DNA of 64,000 bases. Source: Cycas panzhihuaensis. Taxonomy: Eukaryota > Cycadophyta. Location: contig CM041465.1 of assembly GCA_023213395.1 (NCBI GenBank), positions 216,821,741 to 216,885,740 of the forward strand, written 5' to 3'. The notes under the pieces are model-generated. The model was not told the DNA's origin. It made no database searches and saw nothing but the letters and a program-made list of their open reading frames with translations. Of this stretch, positions 10,789-21,843 are shown in pieces (the first letter of the stretch is position 1; each line of letters begins with the position of its first letter). Made by a program: the position numbers and the translations under genes.

Positions 10789-13700
10789 TAGAATCGTGTC
10801 TATGGGATGGTAACCATACTTGGTTAGGATTGGATTAATTAACGAAGAGTTTCATAGTTTAAGGTCAATCTGACAAGTGAGAGAGATCACCTGCATAGGG
10901 CGTTTGCACGTCAGAACGCAGGTTCAGGACCTATGAATGGCACACAACTCCCTTCTGGGTAACTCAAGTTTGGTTCTGAGGGTAGCAAGAGTGAGGAATA
11001 TCTACGATTTCCTGAGTATCCTCAAGATGTAGGTCCTTCTACCCTTAGATAGTCAGAAGAGAGAGGCAAGACCAAACAAGGGAATGAATCCTCACAGAAA
11101 ATAGGGGGAATATAAATGAGATGTATTCAGATAAGTGATGCGGGAGGTATACGCTTGTAAGAATGCAGTTGGACAACCACCTCACATGTGGGACTGACCC
11201 AAAGGAGAGGATGTCAAGGCTACCTAGCTAGTATAGGTGCAAGGAGATTAGAAGAGAATGTCCTAGAGGAGAAAATCCACCCTAGACTAGCATACTCAAG
11301 GTGAGTTTGAGGGGTAAGAAGCAACGACGAAAGAGGCTTCCACCGTCTTATGTGTGAAGGTTTTGGGCATTCTATGTGTGATGATGAAGTGATGTATAAG
11401 TTGTTATGTTTATTGCAAACAAGAGACAAAAAACCATAAAAATAGTAAATACACTCTCATTTACTCTCAAATGTAAAATCTCACTCTCTTTTCATTTTTA
11501 ATAGGAGAAAACGGAGTAAAGGGGGTAAGCCAAACAATTGCAAACGTGCATGCAAAAGGTGTAAGGCCAAAAGGAAATGCATACAAACAAGCAGGAAAGC
11601 AAAGGATATAGTTCATATTTCATGCTCTTTCCTAGAAGCGTGAGCATAACATTCATGTGCAAGTAGTAGATGTAAACTTGTTTCTTCTCTTTTTTCTTTT
11701 ATGTTTCACGAATGCAAACAAATAAGCTTAAGACAAGAGGACAAAGAGCTATGAAGAGAAAAGGATGGTGTACCTAGAGGACTATGCAGTTAGATAAGGA
11801 CCTTCTCTTATGCCACACTTACTCCCTTTTTCCATTCCCCACACACGGGCAGCGTAGAGTAGTGGTGTTGGGGCTTCCTTACCTTCCCCAAACTAAAAGG
11901 AAAAGGCAGAAAAAAGAAAAGGAAAGGACTATGCAGAAAGACAGAAATGACAAGGGAAAAGAATAAGGGAGACATACCTGGATTGATGCATTTCTTTCTC
12001 CTCTGTGTGTAACGCAGTAAAACCTATAATTAAAGAGTACTCTCCCTTTTCCAAGGGGCTACTAGGATGCCAAGTATATATGTATATATGTGTATGCAAG
12101 GTGTACAAAATGATGCGAGTAAAGTACTTCAATCAAAGTAAACCTTTAGCTAAGAAATAATCTCTAACCTCCTCGATGCAAGCGAGACAAGAGAAAAGAG
12201 ATGGAGATGGTTAGCCTCAGAATGGCTAACCCTCTAATGCACACACCTCCACATTGTCCAAGCATGTAAATAATAGATCTAGACAATATAATAGCAGTAG
12301 AAAGTATGAGAGATAGGTTGCAAAAAGGTTGTATATGTTGTCAGTGTTGTAAGGGCTGCGATGTACAACTTTTACAACTTAAGGCTAAACCAACACCCAA
12401 AAGTAACATATGTTATAACTAAGGGCCATAAACGCTACCCATGTAAGGCACCTAGGGCTAGAGCCAGCACAGTAATGGACTGCGTATGCTGCTACCAGTG
12501 ATGGCCTCTCTTCCAAGAGCTCTTTAGTATCCCAAGGGAAGCATAAAAGAGGAAGAGGAAAAGGAGAGAAGGTGGGTTGCCCTTGAGGAGAAGGCCTTGT
12601 TGGGTGCAAAACCTACCTTAGCTCCTTTCTCTCACCCTTTTGGGACCTCTCCTCATGCCCTCCTTAGAGAAACCAGGAGAGAGCGGGAAGGTAGGGAGGA
12701 CAGACAAGGAAAAATGGAGGGGATGCCTCCTATACTAGAAGGAAAAAACTAAGAAAAAAGAAAGTACAAGGCATCCTAATCTCTTTTAAAAGAACTTCAA
12801 AGGGACAAAATAAAATATGAATGGAATAGTACCTACTATAGGTGGATTGAAAGAAAATCTTCTTGAGAAAATGGGAGAGGAAGGCAGCCATGCAAGGTTT
12901 GCAAGTGGAATCTTGTATAGGCTATGAAACCTGAAGGGAAAACTTGATGAAATCTCATGCTTATGCATGGAAGTGAGCCTTGGAGCATGTCTTACTTCGA
13001 GAAGATTTGTCTCAGGCCTTCTACTACAGATCTGAGCTGTAAAGGGTTGATCTCAGGCTAGGACATAGGTGTGCTAGATGTTGCAAGGCACTTTTACAGA
13101 AAATCACCTATGAAAGTCAAAGAAGAGAGGAGAAGAAATAGAAGAAGAGTCAGAAATGAGGTCTTTTTTTGGGTTTTATACCCAACTCTATCTCAATTGG
13201 GCAATTAGGGTTAGGCTAGGACTCGGGATATGACTTAGCCACGTGGTAATTTCATGATAAATATGAAATTTACCACAATAGATTTTTAAAAATGGTTTAT
13301 GATACCGTCCTGCAAGAACTGTGGTATGCTGAAGCCTATTGTAATCTTAGTGACATTCATCGCGATGTAGTGACAAAATAAAAAACAAAAGGAGAAGAGG
13401 GAACTGGGAGCTCTAAAAGAAGGTGCCCCAGGCCTAGGAGGGCATGACCCTCTATCCAGATGGCTGGGGACAATCATGAGGAAGAAATTACCTACACCAA
13501 ATGGGGTACCAGAGAGATGGGGTTCCCAAGAAGTGGCAAACGGGTAAGAATATACCAATCACACCTAGCGAAGTGCTAAGAGCCATGATATGGAAATGGG
13601 GGTATGAACAGATCACATAGGCTAGTCAGTACTTGGGACAACATGGAGGTATGTAGGAGGGATATTGAGTGCTATTAGGATCCATGTCCTGAGATTATCA

Positions 13701-13896
13701 TAGACTAGAATAGTGTCAAGCAATATGATCAAGCAGTAGATGCAAGATGGTCACTCAAATGAACCAGTTAGTCATGTAGTGGAGAATAGATGCATCAATT
13801 TACCTTTCTGTAGAAGTAACAGAGGAAAAGGATAGAAGCATACTTACACTTCCCTCAGTCAACTCACCAAATCCCATTCCCGATAGCTGGGAAACA
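10789..13896 (-). repeat. giant element 3' LTR (3108 bp)
   Basis: Aligns from the first to the last base with 26449-29533. On the plus strand it starts TAGAATCGTG (TG decayed to TA) and ends GCTGGGAAACA. Minor indels, a (TATATG)n-like stretch near 12076-12095 and many transitions separate the copies. No coding frame inside is credible; the many small frames are shadows. Confidence 0.93.
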
Positions 13897-13910
13897 CTAT
13901 CCCCTTGACA
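13897..13910 (-). other. giant element polypurine tract
   Basis: The minus strand reads GTCAAGGGGATAG immediately before the LTR start TGTTTCCC, at the place and with the composition expected of the plus-strand primer. Confidence 0.75.
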
Positions 13911-14396
13911 GCAAAGCCTCACTACTCTAAGGCATAATGCGACGGCGAATGCTAGCAACACAATGTTAGTGACACATATATACAAATAAATATAATAATG
14001 GTGTGAGCTAAGGGAGACGACGAGTGTCGTGGCGGATGCGTAGGCATAGAGACAAGGGCAAGAAAATATAGGGGTTACCTATGTATCACCCTATAGTTGA
14101 CCAGTGATGATAGCGGATGAGGGGGATGCCCCCATCATAGGAGTGCAAGAGAAAGGTGGTGATGACCACACATAGGATCAAACAAATGTTGTGAATAAGG
14201 TGTTATGTACAGAAACAAGTCAAAACTAGTGGGAGTTATGTGCTAAGAGAGGTGCTAAGAGTAGGGTAAAGAAATAAACCTGGTGGTCACCATAGTTTAA
14301 CCTCATTAACAGTTGATGTTCATAGGTGTGAACGGATCGCGATGTGAAGGAAGGGACAACTAGAGACTTGGCTGCCTGGGCAACTGGACAAGTCTC
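13911..14396. other. 3' internal spacer of giant element
   Basis: About 490 bases between the RNase H frame and the purine tract. There is no coding motif, and it is too short for an integrase. Confidence 0.5.
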
Positions 14397-14816
14397 TCAA
14401 GGGGAGTCACTAAGAAGAGGGATGTGACACTCAAGGACGAGACAAATCAAGCTATCTACCTCAGTGTTGAGACCTCGAGGAATGTGTCGGATGTCAACGG
14501 AAGGAAAATAAGCCAACAAGGACCTGGTAGTCAAGGCGAGAGCTCTCAGGCATAAGCATCGCACTTCGTAAACATGGGTGAGATGGGATACCATAACCTG
14601 AGAGTTGCAAAAGAGGATGATGGGTCCATGGTAGAAGCAAAGCGCATTGGTAAGGGCCTCAATAACAGCTATGTACTCAGCTTCGTTATTGGTGGCATTA
14701 GGAAGTAAGATCCCAAAATGCATGAAGTCATATCCGAAAAGGTCACGGAGAATCCATGCGGTGGCGGAAGGGCCTGGGTTGCCACGGTTTCTACTATCAG
14801 TGAAGATGAATAACAT
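14397..14816 (-). pseudogene. archaeal-type RNase H (RVT_3-like) of giant element
   Basis: An uninterrupted 139-codon frame. Motifs in order: FTDSRNRGNPGPSA (residues about 5-18, first Asp), NNEAEYIAVIEAL (about 43-55, Glu), FCNSQVMVSHL (about 69-79; families have Asp before Ser-Gln, here Asn, a G to A change) and HIPRGLNTEVDSLICLVL (about 111-128, last Asp kept). This class of RNase H is additional to the usual Gypsy one in Tat-lineage plant elements and removes RNA from RNA:DNA hybrids. One of four metal-binding residues is altered, so it is probably inactive. It is separated from protease and gag by the antisense gene and by the nested Gypsy. A LINE RNase H of the same superfamily lies at 62901-63330; context and the LTRs show that this one belongs to the Gypsy element. 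Confidence 0.82.
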
Positions 14817-15326
14817 TATCGATAGGGAAAATCAAAAAGAAAGAGTGATGACAGGGTTGATGGATAAAAAGGACTCAACACAGGGAAGCAGTCGTGGGGG
14901 ACTCGAGCGGTTATCAATAAAGGTCATGGAGGGTAGGAGGACCCAGAAGTAAGGTTACCTGAGGATGAGGAAAATGGCCCAGCAGATAGCAAGAAAACAG
15001 TGGTGAAAAGACCCCTCTAGGGGTGCTAAAGATCGCTTAAGGAAGCAAGGCGCAGTCCCAGATGAGGAGGATGCTTCCTTTGGGAGCCCTAGAGGCACGA
15101 ACAGGCAGCAAAAATGGGTTCAAGATGGCTAAACGAGCCAGATGAGTATAAACTCTAATATATATGGAGGTGGCACAAAATCGAGGCAGAAGCGGCCTTG
15201 CAAGGCCAAAAGGGGATGCCATAAATGCACTTAGAGGGTAAGGAGAAAAGAAGGCCACGGAGGCAGAATGGGAGACGACCCCAGAAGGTAAAGGTAATCA
15301 GGGGAGAGAGATGGTCCTAAGGGTTG
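14817..15326 (-). other. giant element interior, no domain recognised
   Basis: A minus frame is open at 15258-15037 (73 codons, hydrophobic and Pro-rich), with no catalytic motif. It could be a remnant of pol between RNase H and the nested insertion. The last bases are the left flank of the nested Gypsy (GGTTG, 15322-15326). Confidence 0.35.
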
Positions 15327-15571
15327 TGTTATGGACCCACTTTGTAACTTGAGGAGGAAGCCCGAAAGATTCTGAATACAGAGGAGCACTTGTAAAATTG
15401 AATAGTCACAAGACCAGTTGATTGATTAAAACAATATAAGTGATGTCCATATTATATTTAGGGCTATATTTATATGCATAGTAGGCCCTTTTGCTGAAGG
15501 ATATGTCTCTTCAATAACACCCATTCACTAACAAAATGATTAATTAACCTATTTTAAGGACATTCATAACA
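15327..15571 (-). repeat. nested Gypsy 3' LTR
   Basis: On the plus strand it starts TGTTATGG and ends CATAACA; the outer seven bases form a perfect inverted repeat (TGTTATG/CATAACA). Confidence 0.9.
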
Positions 15572-15586
15572 ATTCCTCCCTCTTAA
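15572..15586 (-). other. nested Gypsy polypurine tract
   Basis: The minus strand reads TTAAGAGGGAGGAAT directly before the LTR start TGTTATGAA. Confidence 0.85.
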
Positions 15587-15883
15587 GATGTTTTGCCCAT
15601 GAAACATAGTCGAACGATTACAATCCCTTAAACATACGTTGTCCTTCGTTGCAGTAGAATCCATTAGATGATTAGACAAATGTTACAGGTATTTATTGGA
15701 AGCTTCTTCTGGTTGGAATTCTCGGCAGTATTTTTGGAGTGCTTATGGTTGCTTTTTGACTTCTTCACCCTGATTCTTGCGTGATATGAATTTAGTTTTA
15801 TTTGATCTTTTTCTTGATAACATGATGGTTCTTCCTTCTTTCTTAAATTACATAAACTATTCATCCATATTCATTTTGAAGGT

Positions 15884-16213
15884 TCAAAGTGTACTGAGCC
15901 ATTGACTGCCCAATACAATATCTACACCTCTAACATCAATGATGTAGAAATCTTCTACAATGTTGATATCATTCAGCGTGATGTTAAGGTTCTTTATTAT
16001 ACCTTGGCTAGAGATTACCTGTCTTCCTCCAAGAGTGACCTGGAAATGAGGAGTCCTTAATGGAAACAACCTCAGTTTTTGTGCACAGTTTCGATCAATA
16101 AAATTATGTGTGCTACCTAAATCTATTAAGATTATTACAACTTGATTTTTGATAGATCCTTGTAATTTTAGGGTATTTGATTGATTAAAATTGCTCACAA
16201 ATGATAGTGACAT
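15884..16213 (-). pseudogene. nested Gypsy aspartic protease
   Basis: A 109-codon open frame of the retroviral-type protease (RVP_2-like). The catalytic segment reads LIDLGSTHNFID (about residues 30-41); families have D-S-G, here D-L-G, so Ser is replaced although Asp and Gly remain. A C-terminal VDIVLGSQWL (about 96-105) is the usual end block of this protease in plant Gypsy elements. Upstream it is linked to gag through the zinc knuckle. Downstream, where reverse transcriptase should start, the frame degenerates within about 200 bp and then meets the purine tract. Confidence 0.87.
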
Positions 16214-16349
16214 TTGTGGATGGTCATCCTTAAGATTAATGTGGCTTTCTTGATGTTATGCATGATAATAATTTCTTTAATTATTTTTATATTCTTGTTC
16301 TTCTTCATCAATGTTGTCATCTAGCAGTAATCAGATTATATATAACTAG

Positions 16350-17434
16350 TTTTTTTGACATCTATGCCTAGGTTCCCACTTCTCCTCACATCTGAAGCAT
16401 AGGTTTCTTTTTCTTAACTCTTCTTACTCTATTTTTATTTTTTGAATGATTGGTTTAGCAGGTCGATTTAGGTTGACTAATACGTGCTTATGTTAAGCAC
16501 TTGGTAAAAGATCATGTCGACCAGGTGGAGAAATATAGAGATCTGTGCCTATTTTACGTAAGACCTTATGTTTATCTTCGTGTATTTTGGCTAATTGTAT
16601 TACCTTATTAAGGTCCTTGGGTTCTTGAATTTTAACATCATCTTGGATCTCTATTATTAGACCATCTATATATAATCAGATAAATTGATTAGTCAGAATA
16701 ACTTCTAACACATAGCTTAGCCTTATGAATATTGTAGTGTATTCTTCCACAGAACCAGTTTGCTTTAATTTTTGTAACTCACAATAATAATCGTGATTAG
16801 ATACGGTTTCAAAATGCTCAATGAATAAATACACGAATTCTTTCTAGGTTGGTAGTTGATCTCGAAAAGAGGTTCGTTCGAGAAACTGCCACCATTCGCA
16901 TGCTATCCCATCCATATGCATGGTGGCTAATGGAACTTGCTCTGCTAGCTCAATCTCCATTAAGTGAAAATAGTTTTCTATTTGTTGGATCCACACTCTC
17001 GGCTCATGTGATTTTTTCTCCATACTAAAACATTGTATAGTAATCTTTTCTAACTTTTTCTTTTTTTGTGTTTGAATACTTTGTAAACAGTTGAAGTATG
17101 CTTGAAAACCCACTATCTTCTATTCTTCAGGGGTTAGATTATGATACTCATTAAGGTATTTTCTGATAGTTTTATTCTCAGTATTAATTGGAGTCATTTG
17201 AGGACCGGAATATTTTTTAACAATATGATTTCTGATATGAGACTGCCGACTCATTGCCTCATCCTCTGAATCCAGAACAATCATGTCTTCCTTCCTACTC
17301 ATTACTATGATTGTTAATTTATCCAAGATCTGGTGTAATGTATGATTTAAGAGAGAATTTAATGTCTGGACTACTTTGTGGACTACTTGAGTGATTGGTT
17401 CAATGATATCCTTTTGGATGGTATTGTCTGTCAT
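16350..17434 (-). pseudogene. nested Gypsy gag with zinc knuckle
   Basis: The frame 17434-17120 (104 codons: N-terminal helix and basic region) leads through one stop into 17113-16844. The latter carries the retrotransposon-gag core: WIQQIENYFHLMEI (about residues 42-55), then DGIACEWWQFLERTSF (about 68-83). A conserved-looking continuation follows on the minus strand near 16840-16660. The CCHC knuckle LCFRCEEKWEPRHRC lies at about 16355-16405. Gag would form the particle and bind RNA. Several stops break it. Confidence 0.82.
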
Positions 17435-18364
17435 ATCTTTAGTATTTATTACTTTAATAACTATATATGTGCAGTCCCACTATTTGACTATCGTGTTTAG
17501 GGTGTCAAAGCAAATGTATACTTCTCTTGTTAACCTCTTTAACTCTTTTTATTAATGTATAAGTCTCATATACTGAATGAAACTTTGTAAAATAGTACTT
17601 TAAATTGATCCAATACTCAATATCAAAGTTTAAATGGACGTCGGTCGGAAACAAGCAAATAATCAAAATAGGTTGACATATTATTGAGGGGAATAGAGAA
17701 GACAAATGACTTTAGGTAAAGAAAAGAAAGACTTATTCAATATCCAATAGACTATTAGATTGATTAAATAGAAAAGTGACTAAGAAAATAAGACTTAATA
17801 GTTCCACGTAGGATTGAAATACTATTTAATAAAGATTATGACGACCTGCGAGTATAAATATGGACCTTAAGAATAGTCAAGTTCCGTCCTAATTGTAACA
17901 ACTAAAAGAACAATTTGATTATCAAAGAATAAGTACAATAGCTTAAAAATAGCTATGAAATATAAATATTAAATATCAATTTTATCCTTCTTAAAAGAGA
18001 TGGTGAATATATTAAAAATTTAGCTATATAAACAAGTGAGACTTAATTCAATGACTTAAATATGTATATATAAATAATAAGAATAAAGGAAGAAATATAT
18101 GGTATATAATTAAATTGAATATTTTTAGATAATTGTAATTAATAATAACTATAATTAAAATGCAATGTATGTAGAATAAGTCAATCACTAAAAGGGGTAA
18201 ATAAATTAATACACTGTATGATTATGGTGGTCGGAGATTGACAAGTATGTACACATATGAGAATAATGGAGACGGATGAGACGTGAGTAGAAGAATGGAT
18301 GTTGTTAGACTAACGCAGAATAGATGACACAGCATGCCAGAATGGACATGGACACAACAGTGAT
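17435..18364 (-). other. nested Gypsy 5' leader
   Basis: AT-rich, no coding signal; untranslated leader between the minisatellite and gag. Confidence 0.5.
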
Positions 18365-18700
18365 GAGAATGCTCACCTATGAGAATATAGTGATGAGAAT
18401 TGTATCTAGTACACAGCAGCAATGAGAATACAGTGACGAGAATTGTATCTAATATGTGCAGTAATGAGAATACAGTGACAAGAATTATATCTAGTATACG
18501 GTAGCAATGAGAATATAGTGGTAAGAAGTTTATCTAGTATGCAGCAACAATGAGAATACAGTGACAAGAATTGTATCTAGTACACAACAACAATGAGAAT
18601 ATAGTGATGAGAATTGTATCTAGTACGCAGCAGCAATGAGAATATAGGTATGAATATAGTGATGAGAATTATATCTAGTATGCATTTACCACAGCAAAGA
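18365..18700. repeat. 43-bp minisatellite in the nested Gypsy leader
   Basis: About seven imperfect tandem copies of a unit near 43 bp built on GTGATGAGAATTGTATCTAG, then a CAGCAGCAATGAGAATA-like half. Units differ by transitions and small indels. It lies between the primer site and gag. Confidence 0.82.
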
Positions 18701-18871
18701 GAATGACGAGAATTATATGGCTGAGAAGGCATGGCTGTTGAGAAGAGAGTTGAGAGTGGCAAAAGATTGAAAATGATAGCAACATGTACCTTTTACTTGG
18801 CTCCGCGCTTATCTTTTAAATTTCAAAATAGATTCTTCATATGATATAGTTTCCCACATAGCAGGAAGTTT

Positions 18872-18883
18872 GCTCTAATACCA
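18872..18883 (-). other. nested Gypsy primer-binding site (tRNA-iMet type)
   Basis: The minus strand reads TGGTATTAGAGC two bases after the 5' LTR. Confidence 0.87.
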
Positions 18884-18885
18884 CT

Positions 18886-19129
18886 AGTTACGAACCCACT
18901 CTGTAACTTGAGGAGGAAGCCTGAAAGATTCTGAATACAGAGGAGCACTTGTAAGATTGAATAGTCACAAGACCAGTTGATTGATTAAAATAATATAAGT
19001 GATGTCCATATTATATTTAGGGCCATATTTATATGCATAGTAGGCCCTTTTGCTAAAGGATATGTCCTTCAATAACACCCATTCGCTAACAAAATGATTA
19101 ATTAACATATTTTAAGGAGGTTCATAACA
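18886..19129 (-). repeat. nested Gypsy 5' LTR
   Basis: On the plus strand it starts AGTTACGAACCC and ends TTCATAACA. It aligns throughout with 15327-15571. Confidence 0.9.
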
Positions 19130-19754
19130 TATTGTTGTAGCAAGAGAAACAGAGTAGGTGCCTATCGAGGCCCCTGCCTATATAAGAAAAACTCAATGAA
19201 AACAAGATTCATTTTCATGGGCTCATGATCGATTCTGAGCCATTCTCCTAACGCAGCGGAGCACCGTCCAACTTTGGTAGCACACATAGGGAGATCAGAC
19301 CGTTGAATCAAGATGGAGGGATAGCCAGTAGGACCGAGGGGACAAGATGGCAGTAGCGAGGGCAAATCCAGTGAGTGGATCGCACCTTATCCCATCCATT
19401 TCATTGCTTGAAGTTAATGAGTTTTTGATATTTTCCAGAGTAGTTATTAGCCCCTTATGGGCAAATTGGGATCTCCTGGAGCCTGAATTAGGCCCAGAGA
19501 GAGGGGGGACCAGGGAATTAGCTAGCCCTAGTCCCAGTGGGCCTGAGTATGGCCCATCTAGGAAAAATGTTTAGGTTTTTTGGGTGGGAAACCCTCTTTT
19601 ATGTAGGGGTGACTAGCCCTGTGACGAAGATCACAGTGTCACAAACTTTACCACGGGGCCACTGAGTTTGCGCTAAAAACTCAGTGGGGCCCCATGTTAA
19701 GCTCTACAGTACCGCGAAATTTAGTATAGTGCAAAGACAAACCAACTAAAAGAA
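19130..19754 (+). other. upstream region of the antisense gene
   Basis: No coding frame that I trust. It is more GC-rich than its surroundings. It contains a strong inverted repeat (19659-19687) and a block (about 19694-19730) that resembles a segment of the giant LTR (28983-29014). Its position 5' of the plus-strand gene makes a promoter or leader role plausible, but this is inference. Confidence 0.4.
19659..19687. repeat. perfect 11-bp inverted repeat (hairpin)
   Basis: CCACTGAGTTT, a 7-base loop (GCGCTAA), then AAACTCAGTGG. The stem extends outward through GGGG/CCCC with a two-base bulge (GGGGCC on the left against GGGGCCCC on the right). Confidence 0.85.
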
Positions 19755-21843
19755 GCAAAGAATGGCTCGAAGGAGTGCCGAACTCAATTAGAAAGGAGTG
19801 AGGGGTAGTCTTGAAGATAAGCAGGTAAGTATATAGGAGTTTTGACTAGTTCATTGGGTGTTTGGCAGGCAGTTATCATGGTAGACAACAGCGAGAACAT
19901 TGGTGTGGTGATGATGAGATTCATTGAGATGATGAGCTTCATTGAGATGATGTCTTGAGGAGACCAATGGGTATTAGGGAGATGTGGCCTACTGAAGGCC
20001 ATCCAGATGCCATAGTATGCTTCAGATTAATGTCTCCTGATCGACATAGTCTCGCACTGGGATCGCAAGCGGTATGTGTTCCACCTCCCCTAAGTGGGGG
20101 ACGTTATTGTTACACCTGAAGACATCCAAAGGATCTTGGAGGTATCAGCGGTAGGAGCACTAACATCACTAAAGGCATTACCTAGTAATGATATAGCACA
20201 CAGGGAGGCAGCTATCTATTTTACAGGTCCAGATAGGTGGGAGAGGAGAGGTATACTTATACAGAGCGTGGTCATATGACAGACTCCTCAGGTAAGGAAG
20301 TTGATTACACTATGCATTCTTTTCTAGATATCCCAAAAACAGAACTACAAAAACATTCTCGGTGACTAAATGGAGATAGTGAGGAGATGGGAGGCCAGGC
20401 AGAGGATGGACTAGGCTACATTGATAGCGGCGAACCTGATTGCCCAGTTAGATGCTATAGGATGACCAGGAGAGGAGGTTTATCGTACAACATATTATTA
20501 TAGTGCTAGTTCTTTGATCACTTTAGAGTAGTGTCACCGGCAAGAGGGCCACACCCTATTTTAATGTGGACTCCCATGGTCCATAGGTGGCAGACTCAGT
20601 TCAGGGGGATCGAGGATTAGGCATACGTCTAATACTTAGTGGAAGCTACATCACTGAACCTCTTCACCACGGTAGATTACACGGTAGAGACATATAAAGG
20701 GGTGAGGTGGGACAATGACGATAAGGTAGCAGAGCAGGAGGAGCCAGAGGTGGCTCTAGAGGAGATGATGATGATGATCGTGATGATGGAGGTGATAGGG
20801 CAGGCCTATTAGGAGTGGCAAGTGGCGAGGTAGGTTCGTCAGTGACTATAAGAGGAGAGGTAAGACCTTTAGGAGCCGCAAGAGGAGAGGCGGGTCCTTC
20901 AAGAGCTACAGGGAGAGGCAGGCCACCACAGATGCCAATCTGAAGACTAAGGATAGTCGAGAGAGCCCAAGTAGTGGCATCAGCCATAGCTAAGGAGGGT
21001 GGAGGCAATGCTCTAGCAGGTGAGGCTATTAGCGAGGTGGTACCAGAGGAGGAGGAGGTACCAGTAGCTGGGGGAGTACCTGAGGAGGAGGTGATCATCC
21101 GAGTCGAGGAGCCAGCAGTCCCAACAAGTAAGACGCTACCCTTTTCCTGTTATCTTTTGATCACCAGGCATCTCGATACTTTGCTTTGATTTGGTTTATT
21201 TAGTATACATATGTGAATGTACATACTGACATATGGTGTGTTGGACTTCGCAGGAGCAGTAGAGATTGGGAGATTAGTCAAGGCAGTAGTCAAGGAGATG
21301 TTTCCTCAGGCCGACGCGAAGGAGCAACCTCCTATCCAGGCAAAAGAGGAGCCATGGTTGGCAGGGGCTTACACAGCAATATTTGCCCCATTGGTCAGGG
21401 CCAGAGATGTGTGGGTAGCGAAGTCCCAGGAGCACAAGGCAAGAGTGAGATAGCTATAGAGTGAGCTGGATGGGACCAGAGCAAAGAGAGAAACCCTACG
21501 AGGTCAGGTCCAGGCACTAGAGGATCAAGGAGGAGCAAGTGGCAATGCAGAGACTTGTATCAGAGTAGCCATGCTAGAGGAGCAGCTCTGAGGGATGGAG
21601 GAGAGGCTCCAGAGAGCAGAGAGTGAGAGAGATCATTTCTAGGTACGATATGATCAATTGGTAGACCAGATGGCGTCGAGGTCATCACAGAGTAAGACCT
21701 ATACCCATACGATGGTGGCAACCTCAAGGAGGCCTCAAGACAAGGGGAGCGAGGCAGGGAGCTCCCAGAGGCATAGGAGGAGTTTAAGAGGTATGTGGTT
21801 CCCCAGGGAGGGATTGAATCAACTAGGAGATGATGTGCCATGA
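19755..21843 (+). pseudogene. antisense plant-mobile-domain-like gene inside the giant element
   Basis: The gene lies opposite to gag and protease of the element. At 20044-20150 the plus frame reads SHWDRKRYVFHLP, a TAA, then VGDVIVTPEDIQRILEVSAVG. This pattern is like the core of the plant mobile domain (PMD, PF10536: trp/phe-his-phe, then gly-glu/asp-(x)-val-thr-(x)2-asp-(x)3-(i/l)-leu). The frame then breaks, reappears acidic at 20690-20790 and Glu/Val-rich at 20974-21127, and crosses an apparent GT-AG intron (21128-21253) into a long frame to 21843. That last part contains a helical segment (SELDGTRAKRETLRGQVQAL, then LEEQL.GMEERLQRAESERD), probably a coiled coil. Its stops, at 21452, 21458, 21589 and 21641, sit where Gln or Arg codons would fit (CAG to TAG, CGA to TGA). 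The start is not determined; 19762 ATG is only a candidate. PMD proteins occur in host silencing genes and as passengers of transposons. Confidence is moderate for the domain and high for a real plus-strand gene. Confidence 0.58.
21128..21253 (+). other. putative intron of the antisense gene
   Basis: A 126-base AT-rich segment starts GTAAGA and ends in a pyrimidine-rich stretch with TTCGCAG. Removing it joins the frame of 20974-21127 to that of 21254-21843 in phase 1. Confidence 0.6.

Larger units (their letters stand above)
15327..19129 (-). mobile_element. nested Gypsy, gag-protease only (3.8 kb)
   Basis: A direct repeat pair of 244-245 bp (15327-15571 and 18886-19129) flanks gag, a zinc knuckle and an aspartic protease on the minus strand. 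The initiator-Met type primer site and the purine tract are in place. There is no reverse transcriptase or integrase, so the element is either a deletion derivative or a non-autonomous family. Target flanks GGTTG and TATTG agree at only three of five bases, so the duplication has decayed or the ends are off by a base or two. LTR divergence is about 13-14 substitutions in 245 by eye, younger than the giant host element. Confidence 0.87.

Noticed and set aside
14647-14952. 101-codon plus-strand frame
   Set aside because: Lies opposite the archaeal-type RNase H; it is the antisense shadow of that frame.
18365-18700. CRISPR-like array
   Set aside because: The units are contiguous tandem copies without unique spacers, in a plant retroelement leader; it is a minisatellite.
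19825-19871. possible first intron (GTAAGT ... GGCAG) in the antisense gene
   Set aside because: 47 bases is too short for a plant intron, and the frame on either side is not secure.
20664-21098. 144-codon minus-strand frame rich in Pro, Ser and Ala
   Set aside because: Low-complexity complement of the acidic Glu/Val/Gly-rich part of the plus-strand gene; no motif of its own.
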